From NCBI RefSeq assembly GCF_000376845.1, contig NZ_AQXY01000028.1, forward strand, positions 1-64,000: DNA of 64,000 nt, written 5' to 3'. Position numbers and translations under genes: made by a program. The notes beneath the pieces are model-generated. The model was given only the letters and a program-made list of their open reading frames with translations, made no database searches and had not been told where the DNA came from. This document shows, piece after piece, positions 17,335 to 26,531 of this stretch (the first letter of the stretch is position 1; the number at the start of each line of letters is the position of its first letter). This DNA comes from Thioalkalivibrio sp. ALE14 (GTDB lineage Bacteria > Pseudomonadota > Gammaproteobacteria > Ectothiorhodospirales > Ectothiorhodospiraceae).

Positions 17335-18481
17335 CCAATTCCGGGTGGTGGTATGCCCGGACAGCTACAAGGGCAGCCTGGAGGCCGAGGACGTGGCCGC
17401 CGCCATGGCCCGCGGGGTGCATGCCGCCCGACCGGATGCCCGGGTACGCTCCCTGCCCATGGCGGATGGCGGTGAGGGCACGGCCCGACTCGTCAGCCAC
17501 ACCCTTGGCTGGGACTGGCACCTGTCGGATGTGACCGGCCCCACCGGCGCCCACCTGAGCGCTGGCTGGGGTTGTGACCACCACGAGCAACGGGCGGTCA
17601 TTGATGTCGCCTCCGCCTGCGGGCTGGACCAGATCCCGGACGACCGGCACGCCCCCTGGCAGCTCCACAGCTTCGGTGTCGGCGAACTGATGCGGGCGGC
17701 CCTGGACGCGGGCGCGGAACACCTGCTGATTGGCCTCGGCGGCAGCGGCACGGTGGATGGCGGGGCAGGCATGCTGGCCGCCCTAGGCGTGCGTTTCCTG
17801 GATGGTCACGGGCAGGTCCTCCCGCCGCACCCCGCGGGCCTCGAGACCCTCCAGCGGGTGGACTTCGAGGGGCTGGATCCACGCCTGAAGACGGCGGACA
17901 TCACCATCCTGAACGACGTCGACAACCCGCTGACCGGAGCCCATGGCGCGGCCGCCGTATTCGGCCCGCAAAAGGGCATTAAGGCAGACGACATCCCGGC
18001 AATGGATGCCCACCTGGAACGCCTGGCCCAATGCATCGAGACCGCCGGGCACCTCCAACGTCCCATCGAAACCCCCGGCGCCGGCGCCGCCGGCGGGATC
18101 GGGTTCGCCCTGGACTGCGTCCTCGGGGGCCGTTCACGCATGGGCGCGGGCTACCTGGCCGAGCTGATCGGACTGGATGCCGCGATCCGCGAATCCGACC
18201 TGGTCATCACCGGCGAGGGCCAGCTGGACGGCCAGACCTCGCACGGCAAGGTGGTCGCGGAGGTCGTCCGGCGCGCCCGGGAGCAACAGGTTCCGGTGGT
18301 GGCGGTCGCCGGCTCCATTGCCTGCGATGCGGCCGAACTGGCCGCCTTCGGCCTGAGCGACGCCCGCGCCCTGTGCGACGGCAGCATCACCCTGGACCAG
18401 GCCCTGGCCCGCCCCGCACACTACATCGCCGAGCGCACCCGTGCCCTGATCGAGGCGGCCGAGCCGGGTATCCGACCGTGA
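17327..18481 (+). CDS. Glycerate kinase (GarK/GlxK family)
   Basis: The product converts D-glycerate to 2-phosphoglycerate with ATP, feeding photorespiratory-type or sugar-acid glycerate into glycolysis. Family blocks are VVCPDSYKGSLEAEDVAAAM, MADGGEGT, GLGGSGTVDGGAGMLAALG, GAAGGIGFAL and SDLVITGEGQLDGQTSHGKV, in normal order over 384 residues. The start is a TTG overlapping the last eight bases of the permease gene. No better start exists before the conserved VVCPDS strand, although a GTG a few codons later would remove only the first residues. The overlap suggests translational coupling with the permease. Confidence 0.9.
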   Translation: MSDQFRVVVCPDSYKGSLEAEDVAAAMARGVHAARPDARVRSLPMADGGEGTARLVSHTLGWDWHLSDVTGPTGAHLSAGWGCDHHEQRAVIDVASACGLDQIPDDRHAPWQLHSFGVGELMRAALDAGAEHLLIGLGGSGTVDGGAGMLAALGVRFLDGHGQVLPPHPAGLETLQRVDFEGLDPRLKTADITILNDVDNPLTGAHGAAAVFGPQKGIKADDIPAMDAHLERLAQCIETAGHLQRPIETPGAGAAGGIGFALDCVLGGRSRMGAGYLAELIGLDAAIRESDLVITGEGQLDGQTSHGKVVAEVVRRAREQQVPVVAVAGSIACDAAELAAFGLSDARALCDGSITLDQALARPAHYIAERTRALIEAAEPGIRP

Positions 18482-18572
18482 AGCAGCGGAATGCTCCCGT
18501 CTGAAAGGAACGTGTTCGGTTGATCCGGGTCCGAACCGCAGCACGGATCGATACGAACCCCAAGGAAGCCCC

Positions 18573-19679
18573 ATGAACAAGCAGGACGACGCCCTTTTTC
18601 GCCTCTATACCCTGGGCCCGCTGGAGTTGCCAAACCGGGTACTGATGTCGCCGCTGACGCGCTCGCGTGCGGCGCAGCCGGGCGACGTGCCCACCGACCT
18701 GAACGCCGAGTACTACGCCCAGCGCGCCGGTGCCGGCCTGATCATCAGCGAGGCGACGCAGGTCTCGCCGCAGGGCAAGGGGTATGCGTTCACCCCGGGC
18801 ATCCACTCGCAGGAGCAGGTGGACGGCTGGCGCAAGGTCACCGAGGCCGTGCATCGCGCCGGGGGACGCATCCAGGCACAGCTGTGGCATGTGGGCCGCA
18901 TCTCGCGCCCGGAGCTGCAGCCCGATGGCCAGAAGCCGGTCGCCCCCTCCGCCATTCAGCCCGAGGGGGCCTACACCTTCATCAGTGCCGAATCCGGCAT
19001 GGTCGAGGTACAGGAACCCCGCGCACTGGAGCTCGACGAACTACCCGGCATCGTGGAGCAGTATCGCCAGGGCGCGCAAAACGCCAAGGCGGCGGGCTTC
19101 GACGGCGTGCAGATCCACGCGGCCAACGGCTACCTGCTGGACCAGTTCATCCGCAGTGGCAGCAACCATCGCACCGACGCCTACGGGGGCTCGGTGGAGA
19201 ACCGCATCCGCCTGCCGCTGGAGGTGGTGCGCGCCGTGATCGAGATCTGGGGACCGGAACGTGTCGGCATCCGCGTGAGCCCCACCGGCAGCTTCAATGG
19301 CATGCACGACGATGACCCGCTGGCCACCTACAGCGCCTTCGCCGAGGCCCTGGACGCTACCGGCATCACCTACATCGAGGTGGTGGAGGACTCCTTCCAG
19401 GGCAACCACGAGACCGGTCGCCCGGAATCCATCATCGACGCGATCCGCTCGCGCTTCAGCCGGACCTACATCGGCAACGGCGCCTACACCGCCGACGAGG
19501 CCCGCCAGCGCATCGACGCCGGCCGCTGCGACCTGGTGACCTTCGGCCGCCCGTTCATCGCCAACCCGGACCTGCCCGAGCGCTTCCGCCGGGACGCCCC
19601 GCTCAACGAATGGGACGAAGCCACCTTCTACGGCGGCGACGAACACGGCTACACCGACTACCCGGCGCTATCCGACTGA
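18573..19679 (+). CDS. nemA: Old Yellow Enzyme family alkene reductase
   Basis: This 368-residue FMN protein is of the OYE/NemA type. It opens with the family segment LPNRVLMSPLTRSRA and carries the substrate-binding His and Asn in IHAANGYLLDQFIRSGSN. The following NHRTDAYGGSVENR and the late GNGAYTADEA and LVTFGRPFIANPDL are also typical. These cytoplasmic enzymes use NADPH to reduce activated double bonds, N-ethylmaleimide and nitro-esters. The gene starts 91 bases after the glycerate kinase gene and is probably a separate unit. The symbol follows E. coli; the natural substrate is unknown. Confidence 0.9.
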   Translation: MNKQDDALFRLYTLGPLELPNRVLMSPLTRSRAAQPGDVPTDLNAEYYAQRAGAGLIISEATQVSPQGKGYAFTPGIHSQEQVDGWRKVTEAVHRAGGRIQAQLWHVGRISRPELQPDGQKPVAPSAIQPEGAYTFISAESGMVEVQEPRALELDELPGIVEQYRQGAQNAKAAGFDGVQIHAANGYLLDQFIRSGSNHRTDAYGGSVENRIRLPLEVVRAVIEIWGPERVGIRVSPTGSFNGMHDDDPLATYSAFAEALDATGITYIEVVEDSFQGNHETGRPESIIDAIRSRFSRTYIGNGAYTADEARQRIDAGRCDLVTFGRPFIANPDLPERFRRDAPLNEWDEATFYGGDEHGYTDYPALSD

Positions 19680-19773
19680 AACCGGCCCCCGGGGGTCCCC
19701 GGGCGCCATTTACGCAACCCATGCACGCGTGGCGTCTTGCCCTTGTCCTGGACCCGGCGTAGATTGCGGCTCG

Positions 19774-20154
19774 ATGCGCACTGCCAACCGTCATACGTGG
19801 CTGCACGCCCTGCTGGTCCTGAGCCTGGTGCTGGCCGTGCCCCTGCTGCAGGGCGCGGGGCTGCATCTGCACGTGGGCGACCACGATCATCACGATCACC
19901 CCTCGCCGCTGCATGCGGCGCACGATGCCGAGCATGTGCACCATCATGACGAGGCGGCCGAGATCGATCTGACGCCGCAGGCCACCGGCAAGCCGGTGAC
20001 CGGGTTCGATCTGCCCGGCGCCGCCCTGCCCACCACGGCCGGCGGCCTGTCCGTGGCGTCGGCGCGCGCACCCCCCCGCCACGCGGACCTCCCCTGGCCC
20101 CATTACGCATCTCCTCCCTGGCTCGCGCCGCCGCTGCGCGGGCCGCCCGCCTGA
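19774..20154 (+). CDS. Histidine-rich periplasmic protein upstream of the Czc pump
   Basis: The start at 19774 gives 126 residues with a signal peptide or anchor (HALLVLSLVLAVPLLQGAG). A run rich in histidine and aspartate follows (HLHVGDHDHHDH, then HDAEHVHHHDEA). The C-terminus is rich in proline and tryptophan. Small His-rich proteins of this kind (CzcI-like) often precede heavy-metal RND operons and are thought to bind or buffer the metal. The CzcC-like gene starts 75 bases downstream. The role is inferred from composition and position. Confidence 0.65.
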   Translation: MRTANRHTWLHALLVLSLVLAVPLLQGAGLHLHVGDHDHHDHPSPLHAAHDAEHVHHHDEAAEIDLTPQATGKPVTGFDLPGAALPTTAGGLSVASARAPPRHADLPWPHYASPPWLAPPLRGPPA

Positions 20155-20229
20155 CCCGTTGATTCGAACACAGCGCGCTGACGCCCTCCGGGGCGCAGCC
20201 TGGATCGTCATCAATGGGGAGTGCTTCCC

Positions 20230-21489
20230 ATGTCCAATTCGGTTTTTTCCTGGTCGGTCGCCGGACTGATCGGACTGCTTTGCCTGCCCGCCGCGCACGC
20301 GGACACGGACCGCTGGACCCTGGAGCGTGCGGTCACGCACGGGCTCGCGTTGGCCCCCGAGGCCGAGGCCTTCGAACACCGCATCGACGCGCAGCGCGGC
20401 GCGCGCGATCAGGCGGGGCGCTGGCCCAACCCGACACTGGAGGCCGAGGCCTCCGACCGGCTCGGAATGGAGGACGGGCGCAGCGGCTATTCGCTGAGCG
20501 GGATCGCCGTGACCCAGCCACTCCCGCTGTGGGGGCAGATCGGACACCGGCGTGATGCCGCCTCCGCCCGTCTCGCCGCGACCGAGGCGCAGACCCACGC
20601 CGACCGCCTGGAACTGGAAGGCCACATCGGCGCCGCGTTCCATGCCTGGCAGCAGGCGGAGGCGGGGCTCGAGCTGGCGCGCGAGCGCCTGGACGAGGCC
20701 CAGCGCCTGGGGCGCATCGCCCGACTGCGACAGGAACGCGGCGACCTCTCCGAACGCGAGCGGCTGCGCATCGACCTGTTCCGTTCCGAGGCCATGCGCC
20801 AACTGGAGGCCGCCGAGGGCGAGCGGACCGAGGCCCGCGCCACCCTGGCCGCCTGGCTCGACCGGCGCCCCACCGAGCTGGGCACCGCCCCCGCCTTCGA
20901 CGACCCACCCCCGGCACCCGCCAGGATCGAACCACAGACGGTAGTGGACCAGCACCCCGCCCTGCGGGCCGCGTCCGAACAGCAACAGGCCGCGCAATTG
21001 GAGATTGCCCGCGCACGTGCCGCAGGGCGCCCGGATATCGGCATCCGGCTGTTTCAGGAGCGCGAGGTAATCGACGGCCGCCGGGAGACCTCCACCGGCG
21101 TGGCGCTGCAGCTCGAGCTGCCGCTATGGGACCGCAACCAGGGACGCGTCCGCGAATCCGTGGCGGACCATTACACGCGCCAGACCGAGGTCCGTGCCCT
21201 GCGCCGCGACCTGACCCGCCAGGTCGAGGTCGGCACCGTGCACCTGGCGCACCTGCTGGACGAACTCGAGCGCCACCGCGGCGAGACGCTGGCGCCCGCC
21301 CGGCGGGTACGCGAGCTGACCTACCGCGGCTACGAGGCCGGCGAGGCCTCGCTGCTGGAGCTGCTCGAGGCCTACAACACCCATTTCAACGCGATCGAAC
21401 AGGAACACGAGCTGCTCGCCCAGAGCTGGGCCGAGTGGCGCCAACTGCGCATCGCAGCGGGGCTTAGCCTCGCGGAGGACACCCCATGA
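20230..21489 (+). CDS. czcC: CzcC-like outer-membrane efflux protein (TolC family)
   Basis: The ATG at 20230 is preferred over the GTG at 20221 because GGGGA then stands 10 bases away. It gives 419 residues. A signal peptide (SVAGLIGLLCLPAAHA) is followed by two long coiled-coil repeats of the outer-membrane efflux family, with the usual AGRWPNPTLEAEASDRLG and LELPLWDRNQGRV segments. It should form the outer-membrane channel of the metal pump. Its stop overlaps the start of the czcB-like gene (ATGA). Confidence 0.85.
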   Translation: MSNSVFSWSVAGLIGLLCLPAAHADTDRWTLERAVTHGLALAPEAEAFEHRIDAQRGARDQAGRWPNPTLEAEASDRLGMEDGRSGYSLSGIAVTQPLPLWGQIGHRRDAASARLAATEAQTHADRLELEGHIGAAFHAWQQAEAGLELARERLDEAQRLGRIARLRQERGDLSERERLRIDLFRSEAMRQLEAAEGERTEARATLAAWLDRRPTELGTAPAFDDPPPAPARIEPQTVVDQHPALRAASEQQQAAQLEIARARAAGRPDIGIRLFQEREVIDGRRETSTGVALQLELPLWDRNQGRVRESVADHYTRQTEVRALRRDLTRQVEVGTVHLAHLLDELERHRGETLAPARRVRELTYRGYEAGEASLLELLEAYNTHFNAIEQEHELLAQSWAEWRQLRIAAGLSLAEDTP

Positions 21490-23123
21490 CCCACCGAATC
21501 GCCCAGGGAATCGCCCACGGAATCGCCCATCGGATCACGCGCATCACCACCCTACTGGCCCTCGCGACGGCCCTCGCTACCGGTCCCGCCCTGGCCGACG
21601 ACCTCGAGATCACGCACTGGGGTGCCGAGCTGGAATGGTTCCTGGAGGCCGGCGCCCCGGCGCCAGGGGCAACGGAGACCTTTGTGGTCCATGCCACCTG
21701 GCTGGATGACTTCCGGCCGGTCACCACGGGGGAGGTAACCCTGCAGATGCATAACCGCTACGGGGAGGTATTCAGCGAGGCCACGGCCGGCCTCGACCGC
21801 GAAGGCATCTTCGCGGTCCCCCTGACCCTGCCCGAGCCGGGTCACTATTACCTGACGGCCGTCCACGAAGACGCCGACGGCATGCGCGAGGACACGCTCG
21901 GTCAGGTACACGTCCCCGGGGATCACGACCACGGGGACGAAGATCACGGTCACGACCATGACCATGCGGGCGACGACCACGGGCATGCCCATGGCGAGGA
22001 CGATCACGGCCACGATGACCATGGACACGATCACGACCATGGCAACGAGGGGCACGCGCACGAAGCGGACGACACGATCACCTTTCTCAAAGAGACCCAG
22101 TGGCGCATGCGCTTCGCCACCACCCCGGCCCGTTATGAACCGTTCGCCGAACGCATCGAGGTCCCCGGGACGGTCCGCGAAGTGCCCGGCAAGCGCACGC
22201 GGCTGATCGCGCCCGCCGATGGCGTCATCACGGCCGACGGGGAATGGCCGGCACCCGGGCGCGAGGTCAACGCCGGGGACAGTCTGATGCGTCTGGCGGT
22301 CTTGCCGGACAGCGGCACCTCCAGCGGCCTGGCCCTGGATCTCGCCCGCGCACAGGAACGTCTGACCGCGGCCGAGGCGGATCTGGAGCGTCTGACAGCG
22401 CTCGCCGAGGAGGGCGTGATCGCCGACAGTCGGGTGGTGGAGGCCCGCCGCGAACGCAACACCGCGCGGGCCGAACTGGACGACGCCCGCGATCGCCAGG
22501 AACGGCTCGACGGTAGCGCCGTCTCCGGCACCCTGGCCTTGCGCGCCCCGGCGGGTGGTCGGGTGGAATCCCTGGATGTCAGCCCCGGAGAGGTCGTGCA
22601 GGCCGGCCAGCAGCTGGCCAGCGTGCTCGATAGCGAGGCGCTGTGGGTGGTGGCGCACCTCTACCCGGCGGACCTGGAGCGGGTCACGTCTCTGGCCGAT
22701 CCCGCCGTACGCCACCCGGGCAGCCGCGAGTGGCATACCGTGGGCGGCGCGCCGGTCTGGGAAGGCGGCGCGTTCGATGGCCCCGGGCAGACACTGCCGG
22801 TCGCCTTTGCGCTGGCGGAGTCCGGGCCCCGGTACCGGCCCGGCATGCCGCTGACGGTCTCGCTGGCGGCCGGGCCGTCGCGCCACCGCATCACGCTCCC
22901 GACCGCGGCACTGATCGACGACGACGGCGTGCAGGTGGTGATGGTGCAGACCGGGGGCGAGACGTTCGAGCGGCGCCCGGTCCGTACCGGGATTCGTGCC
23001 GCCGGCCGGGTGGAGATCCTCGCCGGGGTCGAGGCGGACGAGCGCGTGGTGGTCCGGGGTGCCTATGCGGTCCTGCTCGCAGGCCGGGATGTCGGTGACA
23101 TCGGCCACGGCCACGCACACTAG
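21486..23123 (+). CDS. czcB: CzcB-like membrane-fusion protein with His-rich N-terminal domain
   Basis: This 545-residue protein links pump to channel in the periplasm. After a signal peptide it has an N-terminal beta domain of about 110 residues. About 45 residues built of repeated His, Asp and Gly (HDHGDEDHGHDHDHAGDD and onward, around residues 142-195) follow, and then the usual fusion-protein body. That body holds the lipoyl half-motif PADGVITADGEW, a short coiled coil with LAEEGVIADSRVVEARRERN, the second lipoyl half and a beta barrel. The His run is a probable metal-collecting site. The gene overlaps czcC by four bases and ends 12 bases before czcA. Confidence 0.87.
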   Translation: MTHRIAQGIAHGIAHRITRITTLLALATALATGPALADDLEITHWGAELEWFLEAGAPAPGATETFVVHATWLDDFRPVTTGEVTLQMHNRYGEVFSEATAGLDREGIFAVPLTLPEPGHYYLTAVHEDADGMREDTLGQVHVPGDHDHGDEDHGHDHDHAGDDHGHAHGEDDHGHDDHGHDHDHGNEGHAHEADDTITFLKETQWRMRFATTPARYEPFAERIEVPGTVREVPGKRTRLIAPADGVITADGEWPAPGREVNAGDSLMRLAVLPDSGTSSGLALDLARAQERLTAAEADLERLTALAEEGVIADSRVVEARRERNTARAELDDARDRQERLDGSAVSGTLALRAPAGGRVESLDVSPGEVVQAGQQLASVLDSEALWVVAHLYPADLERVTSLADPAVRHPGSREWHTVGGAPVWEGGAFDGPGQTLPVAFALAESGPRYRPGMPLTVSLAAGPSRHRITLPTAALIDDDGVQVVMVQTGGETFERRPVRTGIRAAGRVEILAGVEADERVVVRGAYAVLLAGRDVGDIGHGHAH

Positions 23124-23135
23124 GGGGATACCAAC

Positions 23136-26100
23136 ATGCTGGATCGACTGATTCAATGGTCCCTCGCCAACCGCCTGCTGGTGATGGCCGGGGCCCTGGG
23201 CCTTCTGCTGCTGGGGGCCTGGCAGGCCAGCCAGGCGCCGATCGACGTATTCCCGGATCTGACCGCGCCCACCGTGACGGTTATGACCGAGGCCCCGGGC
23301 CTGGCCGCCGAGGAGGTAGAACAGCAGGTCAGCTACCTGATCGAGTCCGCCGTCAGCGGCGCGAGCGGGGTGCGCCGCGTGCGCTCACAGTCCGTGGCGG
23401 GCTTCTCGCTGGTATGGGTGGAGTTCGAATGGGGCGAGGAGATCTATCAGGCGCGGCAGGTCGTCACCGAGCGGCTGGGGCGCGTGCAGGCAGAACTCCC
23501 CGAAGGCGTCGCCGCCCCGCAGCTGGGAGCGATCAGCTCGATCATGGGGGAGATCGCCTTCGTCGGTGTGCGTGACGACGCGCGCGCCGATGGCATGCGC
23601 GCCCGCGAGATCGCCGACTGGGTGGTGGCCCGCCAGCTGGAGGCCATCCCCGGGGTGGCACAGGTGACCACCCTGGGCGGCCAGGTCCGCCAGTACCAGG
23701 TGCAGGTCTCCCCGGAGCGTCTCGCGGCGTTCGACCTGAACCTGGTGGAGGTCCGCGACGCACTGGAGCAGGCCAGCCGCAATGCGGGCGGCGACCGCCT
23801 GGGCGCGGGCGGTCAGGATTACCTGATCCGCTTCCTCGGGCGCGCCGAGCGCATGGACGAGATCGAGCAGGCCGTGGTCGCGGTGCGCGACGGCATGCCG
23901 ATCCTGGTACGGCATGTCGCGGAGGTGGCGATGGGGCCCTCCATCCCGGTCGGGGATGGCGGCGTGAACGGCCGCCCCGGCGTGGTCCTGGCCATCTCCA
24001 AACAGCCGGATGCCGATACCGTCGAACTCACCCATTCGATCAACGAGACCCTCGCGCGGCTCGAAGCCGGCCTGCCCGAGGGTGTCACCATCGAGCCCAA
24101 CCTGTTCCGCCAGGCCGATTTCATCCAGACGGCAGTGGCGAACGTGGGCAAGGCCCTGCGCGACGGGGCGATCTTCGTGGTGCTGATCCTGCTGGTGTTC
24201 CTGCTGAGCGTGCGGATAACGCTGATCTCGGCGCTGGCCATCCCGCTGTCGCTGACCGTCGCCCTGCTGGTCCTGCACGCGCTGGGCATCTCCATCAACA
24301 CCATGACCCTGGGCGGCATGACCATCGCCATCGGCGCACTGGTCGACGATGCCATCATCTTCGTGGAGAACATCTATCGCCGACTGCGCGAGAATGGCGG
24401 CGAACGCGACCGGGCCAGCCTGGACGAGACCGTACGCCGGGCCTGCTCGGAGATGCGCTACCCGGTGGTCTATTCCACCGTGATCATCATGCTCGCATTC
24501 GCCCCGCTGTTCTTCCTGAGCGGGGTGGAAGGCCGCCTGCTGCAGCCGCTGGGGCTGGCCTACCTGGTCGCGATCGCGGCGTCGCTGATGGTGGCCCTGA
24601 CCGTGACGCCGGTCCTCGCCCGCTGGCTGCTGCCCGCGGTGGCTGCACGCCGCGCCGGCCGCGAACCGCCAGTGGCCGCGGCCCTGCAGCGCGGCTACCG
24701 CCCGCTGCTGCGCGCCACCCTGCGCTTTCGCCGCAGCGTGGTGGTCCTCTCGGCGGCCCTCGCCGTCGCCACGCTGGCGGCCACGCTGCTGCTCGGGCGC
24801 TCCTTCCTGCCCGACTTCAACGAGGGCAGCCTGACCATCGAGATGGCCACCCCGCCCGGCACCAGCCTGGAGACCTCGGCGGAGATGGCCAGCCAGGTGG
24901 AACGCTGGCTGCTGGCACACGACGCGGTGCTTACCGTGGCCCGCAGCACCGGGCGCGCCGAGGGCGCGGAGCACACCCAGCCACCCCACCTGAGCGAACT
25001 GGATATCCGTCTGGGTCCGCTGCCGCAGGGGAAGGAGGCGTTTCTCGGGGAGCTGCGCGAGGGCCTGGCCGCGTTCCCCGGCCAGTTCAACATTGGCCAG
25101 CCGATCTCGCACCGTATCGACCACATGCTGAGCGGCGTGCGCGCGAACCTGTCGGTGAAGATCTTCGGGCCGGGCCTGGGCGAACTGCAGCGCCTGGCGG
25201 GCGAGGTCGAACGGACCCTCGAGGGCATCGACGGTCTGGTCGACCTGTCGATCGAGCCCGTCGCGGCGGTGCCCCAGGTCCGGCTGCATGCCGATCGCAG
25301 CGCCCTCGCCCGCTACGGCCTGACCGTGGCCGACGCCGCGGAGACGCTGGAGACCGCATGGCGCGGTGCCCGCGTCGCCCAGATCTTCGAAGGCGAACGG
25401 CGTTTCGACCTGGTCGTGCAGCTGCCCGTGGAGCGGCGCGAGCTGGACCGCCTGGCCGACATCCCGATGCGCACGCCGACCGGGCATCGCATCCGGCTGG
25501 GCGATGTGGCCGAACCGCGCATCGAACGTGGCCCCGCCCAGATCAACCGCGAAAACGCCGAACGCCGCCTGGTGGTCAGCGCCAACGTGGCGGGGCGCGA
25601 CCTGCGCGGGGCGGCCGACGAGGTCCGCGCCACCATCGACGAGCGGGTGGCACTTCCCGAGGGCTATCGCGTGGAACTGGGCGGCCAGTTCGAGGCCGAG
25701 GCCCAGGCCAGCCGCACCATCGCCATCGTGTCCGCCGGCGTCCTGGTCGCGATGCTGGTGGTGCTGCAACTGGCCCTGCGCTCGCTGACCCTGGTCCTGC
25801 TGGTGATGGTCAACATCCCGCTGGCGCTGATCGGCGGGGTGATCGCCGTGTTCGCCATGGGCGGCGTGCTGACCATCGCGGCGCTGGTCGGGTTCATCAC
25901 CCTGTTCGGCATCGCCGTGCGCAACGGGCTGCTGCTGATCAGCCGCTACCAGAGCCTGGCGGCCGAGGGCATACCGCTGGACGAGGCCGTGGAACGCGGG
26001 GCGCTGGAGCGGCTGACGCCGATCCTGATGACCGCACTCACCGCCGCGCTTGCGCTGGTCCCGCTGGCGCTGGGCCTGGGCGAGACCGGCACCGAGATCC

Positions 26101-26216
26101 AGGCCCCGATGGCCATCGTGATCCTCGGCGGCCTGCTCGGCTCCACCGCGCTCAACATGATCGTACTGCCGGCCCTGTACCACTGGGTCCGGTCGCGCCC
26201 CTCGGTGCGGGCCTGA
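23136..26216 (+). CDS. czcA: CzcA-like heavy-metal RND efflux pump
   Basis: This 1026-residue inner-membrane pump has the RND layout: a first membrane helix (residues 12-32), a large periplasmic loop, six helices, a second large loop and five or six further helices. The proton-relay helix reads GGMTIAIGALVDDAIIFVEN with two adjacent aspartates. This differs from the DFGxxxDGA pattern of classical zinc/cobalt/cadmium CzcA and from the VDAA of CusA, so the metal is uncertain. The pump works with the two genes upstream to expel metal from periplasm or cytoplasm using the proton gradient. Confidence 0.88.
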   Translation: MLDRLIQWSLANRLLVMAGALGLLLLGAWQASQAPIDVFPDLTAPTVTVMTEAPGLAAEEVEQQVSYLIESAVSGASGVRRVRSQSVAGFSLVWVEFEWGEEIYQARQVVTERLGRVQAELPEGVAAPQLGAISSIMGEIAFVGVRDDARADGMRAREIADWVVARQLEAIPGVAQVTTLGGQVRQYQVQVSPERLAAFDLNLVEVRDALEQASRNAGGDRLGAGGQDYLIRFLGRAERMDEIEQAVVAVRDGMPILVRHVAEVAMGPSIPVGDGGVNGRPGVVLAISKQPDADTVELTHSINETLARLEAGLPEGVTIEPNLFRQADFIQTAVANVGKALRDGAIFVVLILLVFLLSVRITLISALAIPLSLTVALLVLHALGISINTMTLGGMTIAIGALVDDAIIFVENIYRRLRENGGERDRASLDETVRRACSEMRYPVVYSTVIIMLAFAPLFFLSGVEGRLLQPLGLAYLVAIAASLMVALTVTPVLARWLLPAVAARRAGREPPVAAALQRGYRPLLRATLRFRRSVVVLSAALAVATLAATLLLGRSFLPDFNEGSLTIEMATPPGTSLETSAEMASQVERWLLAHDAVLTVARSTGRAEGAEHTQPPHLSELDIRLGPLPQGKEAFLGELREGLAAFPGQFNIGQPISHRIDHMLSGVRANLSVKIFGPGLGELQRLAGEVERTLEGIDGLVDLSIEPVAAVPQVRLHADRSALARYGLTVADAAETLETAWRGARVAQIFEGERRFDLVVQLPVERRELDRLADIPMRTPTGHRIRLGDVAEPRIERGPAQINRENAERRLVVSANVAGRDLRGAADEVRATIDERVALPEGYRVELGGQFEAEAQASRTIAIVSAGVLVAMLVVLQLALRSLTLVLLVMVNIPLALIGGVIAVFAMGGVLTIAALVGFITLFGIAVRNGLLLISRYQSLAAEGIPLDEAVERGALERLTPILMTALTAALALVPLALGLGETGTEIQAPMAIVILGGLLGSTALNMIVLPALYHWVRSRPSVRA

Positions 26217-26229
26217 CGCCGGTTCGGCT

Positions 26230-26263
26230 ATAGCGCTGTGACGTCATGACGTTACAGCGCTAT
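26230..26263. promoter_or_regulatory. 34-bp near-perfect palindrome, probable TA operator
   Basis: The arms read ATAGCGCTGTGACGTCA and its reverse complement around the centre at 26246/26247, with one mismatched pair. It lies between the czcA stop and the start of the RHH antitoxin at 26298, ending 34 bases upstream of the ATG. By analogy with other RHH antitoxins this is the likely self-repression site. A CRE-like TGACGTCA occurs at its centre by construction and need not have meaning. Confidence 0.7.
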
Positions 26264-26297
26264 CGTGCCTTTTGTACCCACCATCCCGGAGACTCCG

Positions 26298-26531
26298 ATG
26301 AACGAGCCGAACAAGCGTTCCACCGTGTATTTCGAACCGGCTCTGCACCGGGCACTGCGCCTGAAGGCCGCCTCCACCCAGTGCTCGATCTCCGATCTGG
26401 TCAATCGGGCCGTGCGCCAGACCCTGATCGAGGACCAGGAGGACTTGCGGGCGTTCGAGGAGCGCGTTGCAGAGCCGACCATGTCGTACGAGGCGCTCCT
26501 CGACGACCTGAAGGCGCATGGCAAGCTTTGA
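26298..26531 (+). CDS. Ribbon-helix-helix antitoxin
   Basis: The ATG at 26298 follows CCGGAG and gives 77 residues. The N-terminal half (RSTVYFEPALHRALRLKAAS, then SISDLVNRAVRQTL) is a clear RHH DNA-binding domain of the CopG kind. The acidic C-terminal half, ending EALLDDLKAHGKL, should bind the toxin. Its gene overlaps the toxin gene by 14 bases, so the pair is translated together. It is expected to bind the palindrome at 26230-26263. Confidence 0.8.
   Translation: MNEPNKRSTVYFEPALHRALRLKAASTQCSISDLVNRAVRQTLIEDQEDLRAFEERVAEPTMSYEALLDDLKAHGKL

Noticed and set aside
19684-19706. GC-rich CCCGGGGG/CCCCGGG hairpin after nemA as a terminator
   Set aside because: There is no T-run after the stem, and short C/G runs are common in this genome.
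23385-26183. 932-residue open frame antisense to czcA
   Set aside because: Shadow of a conserved RND pump gene; composition dominated by D, H, Q, G and R.
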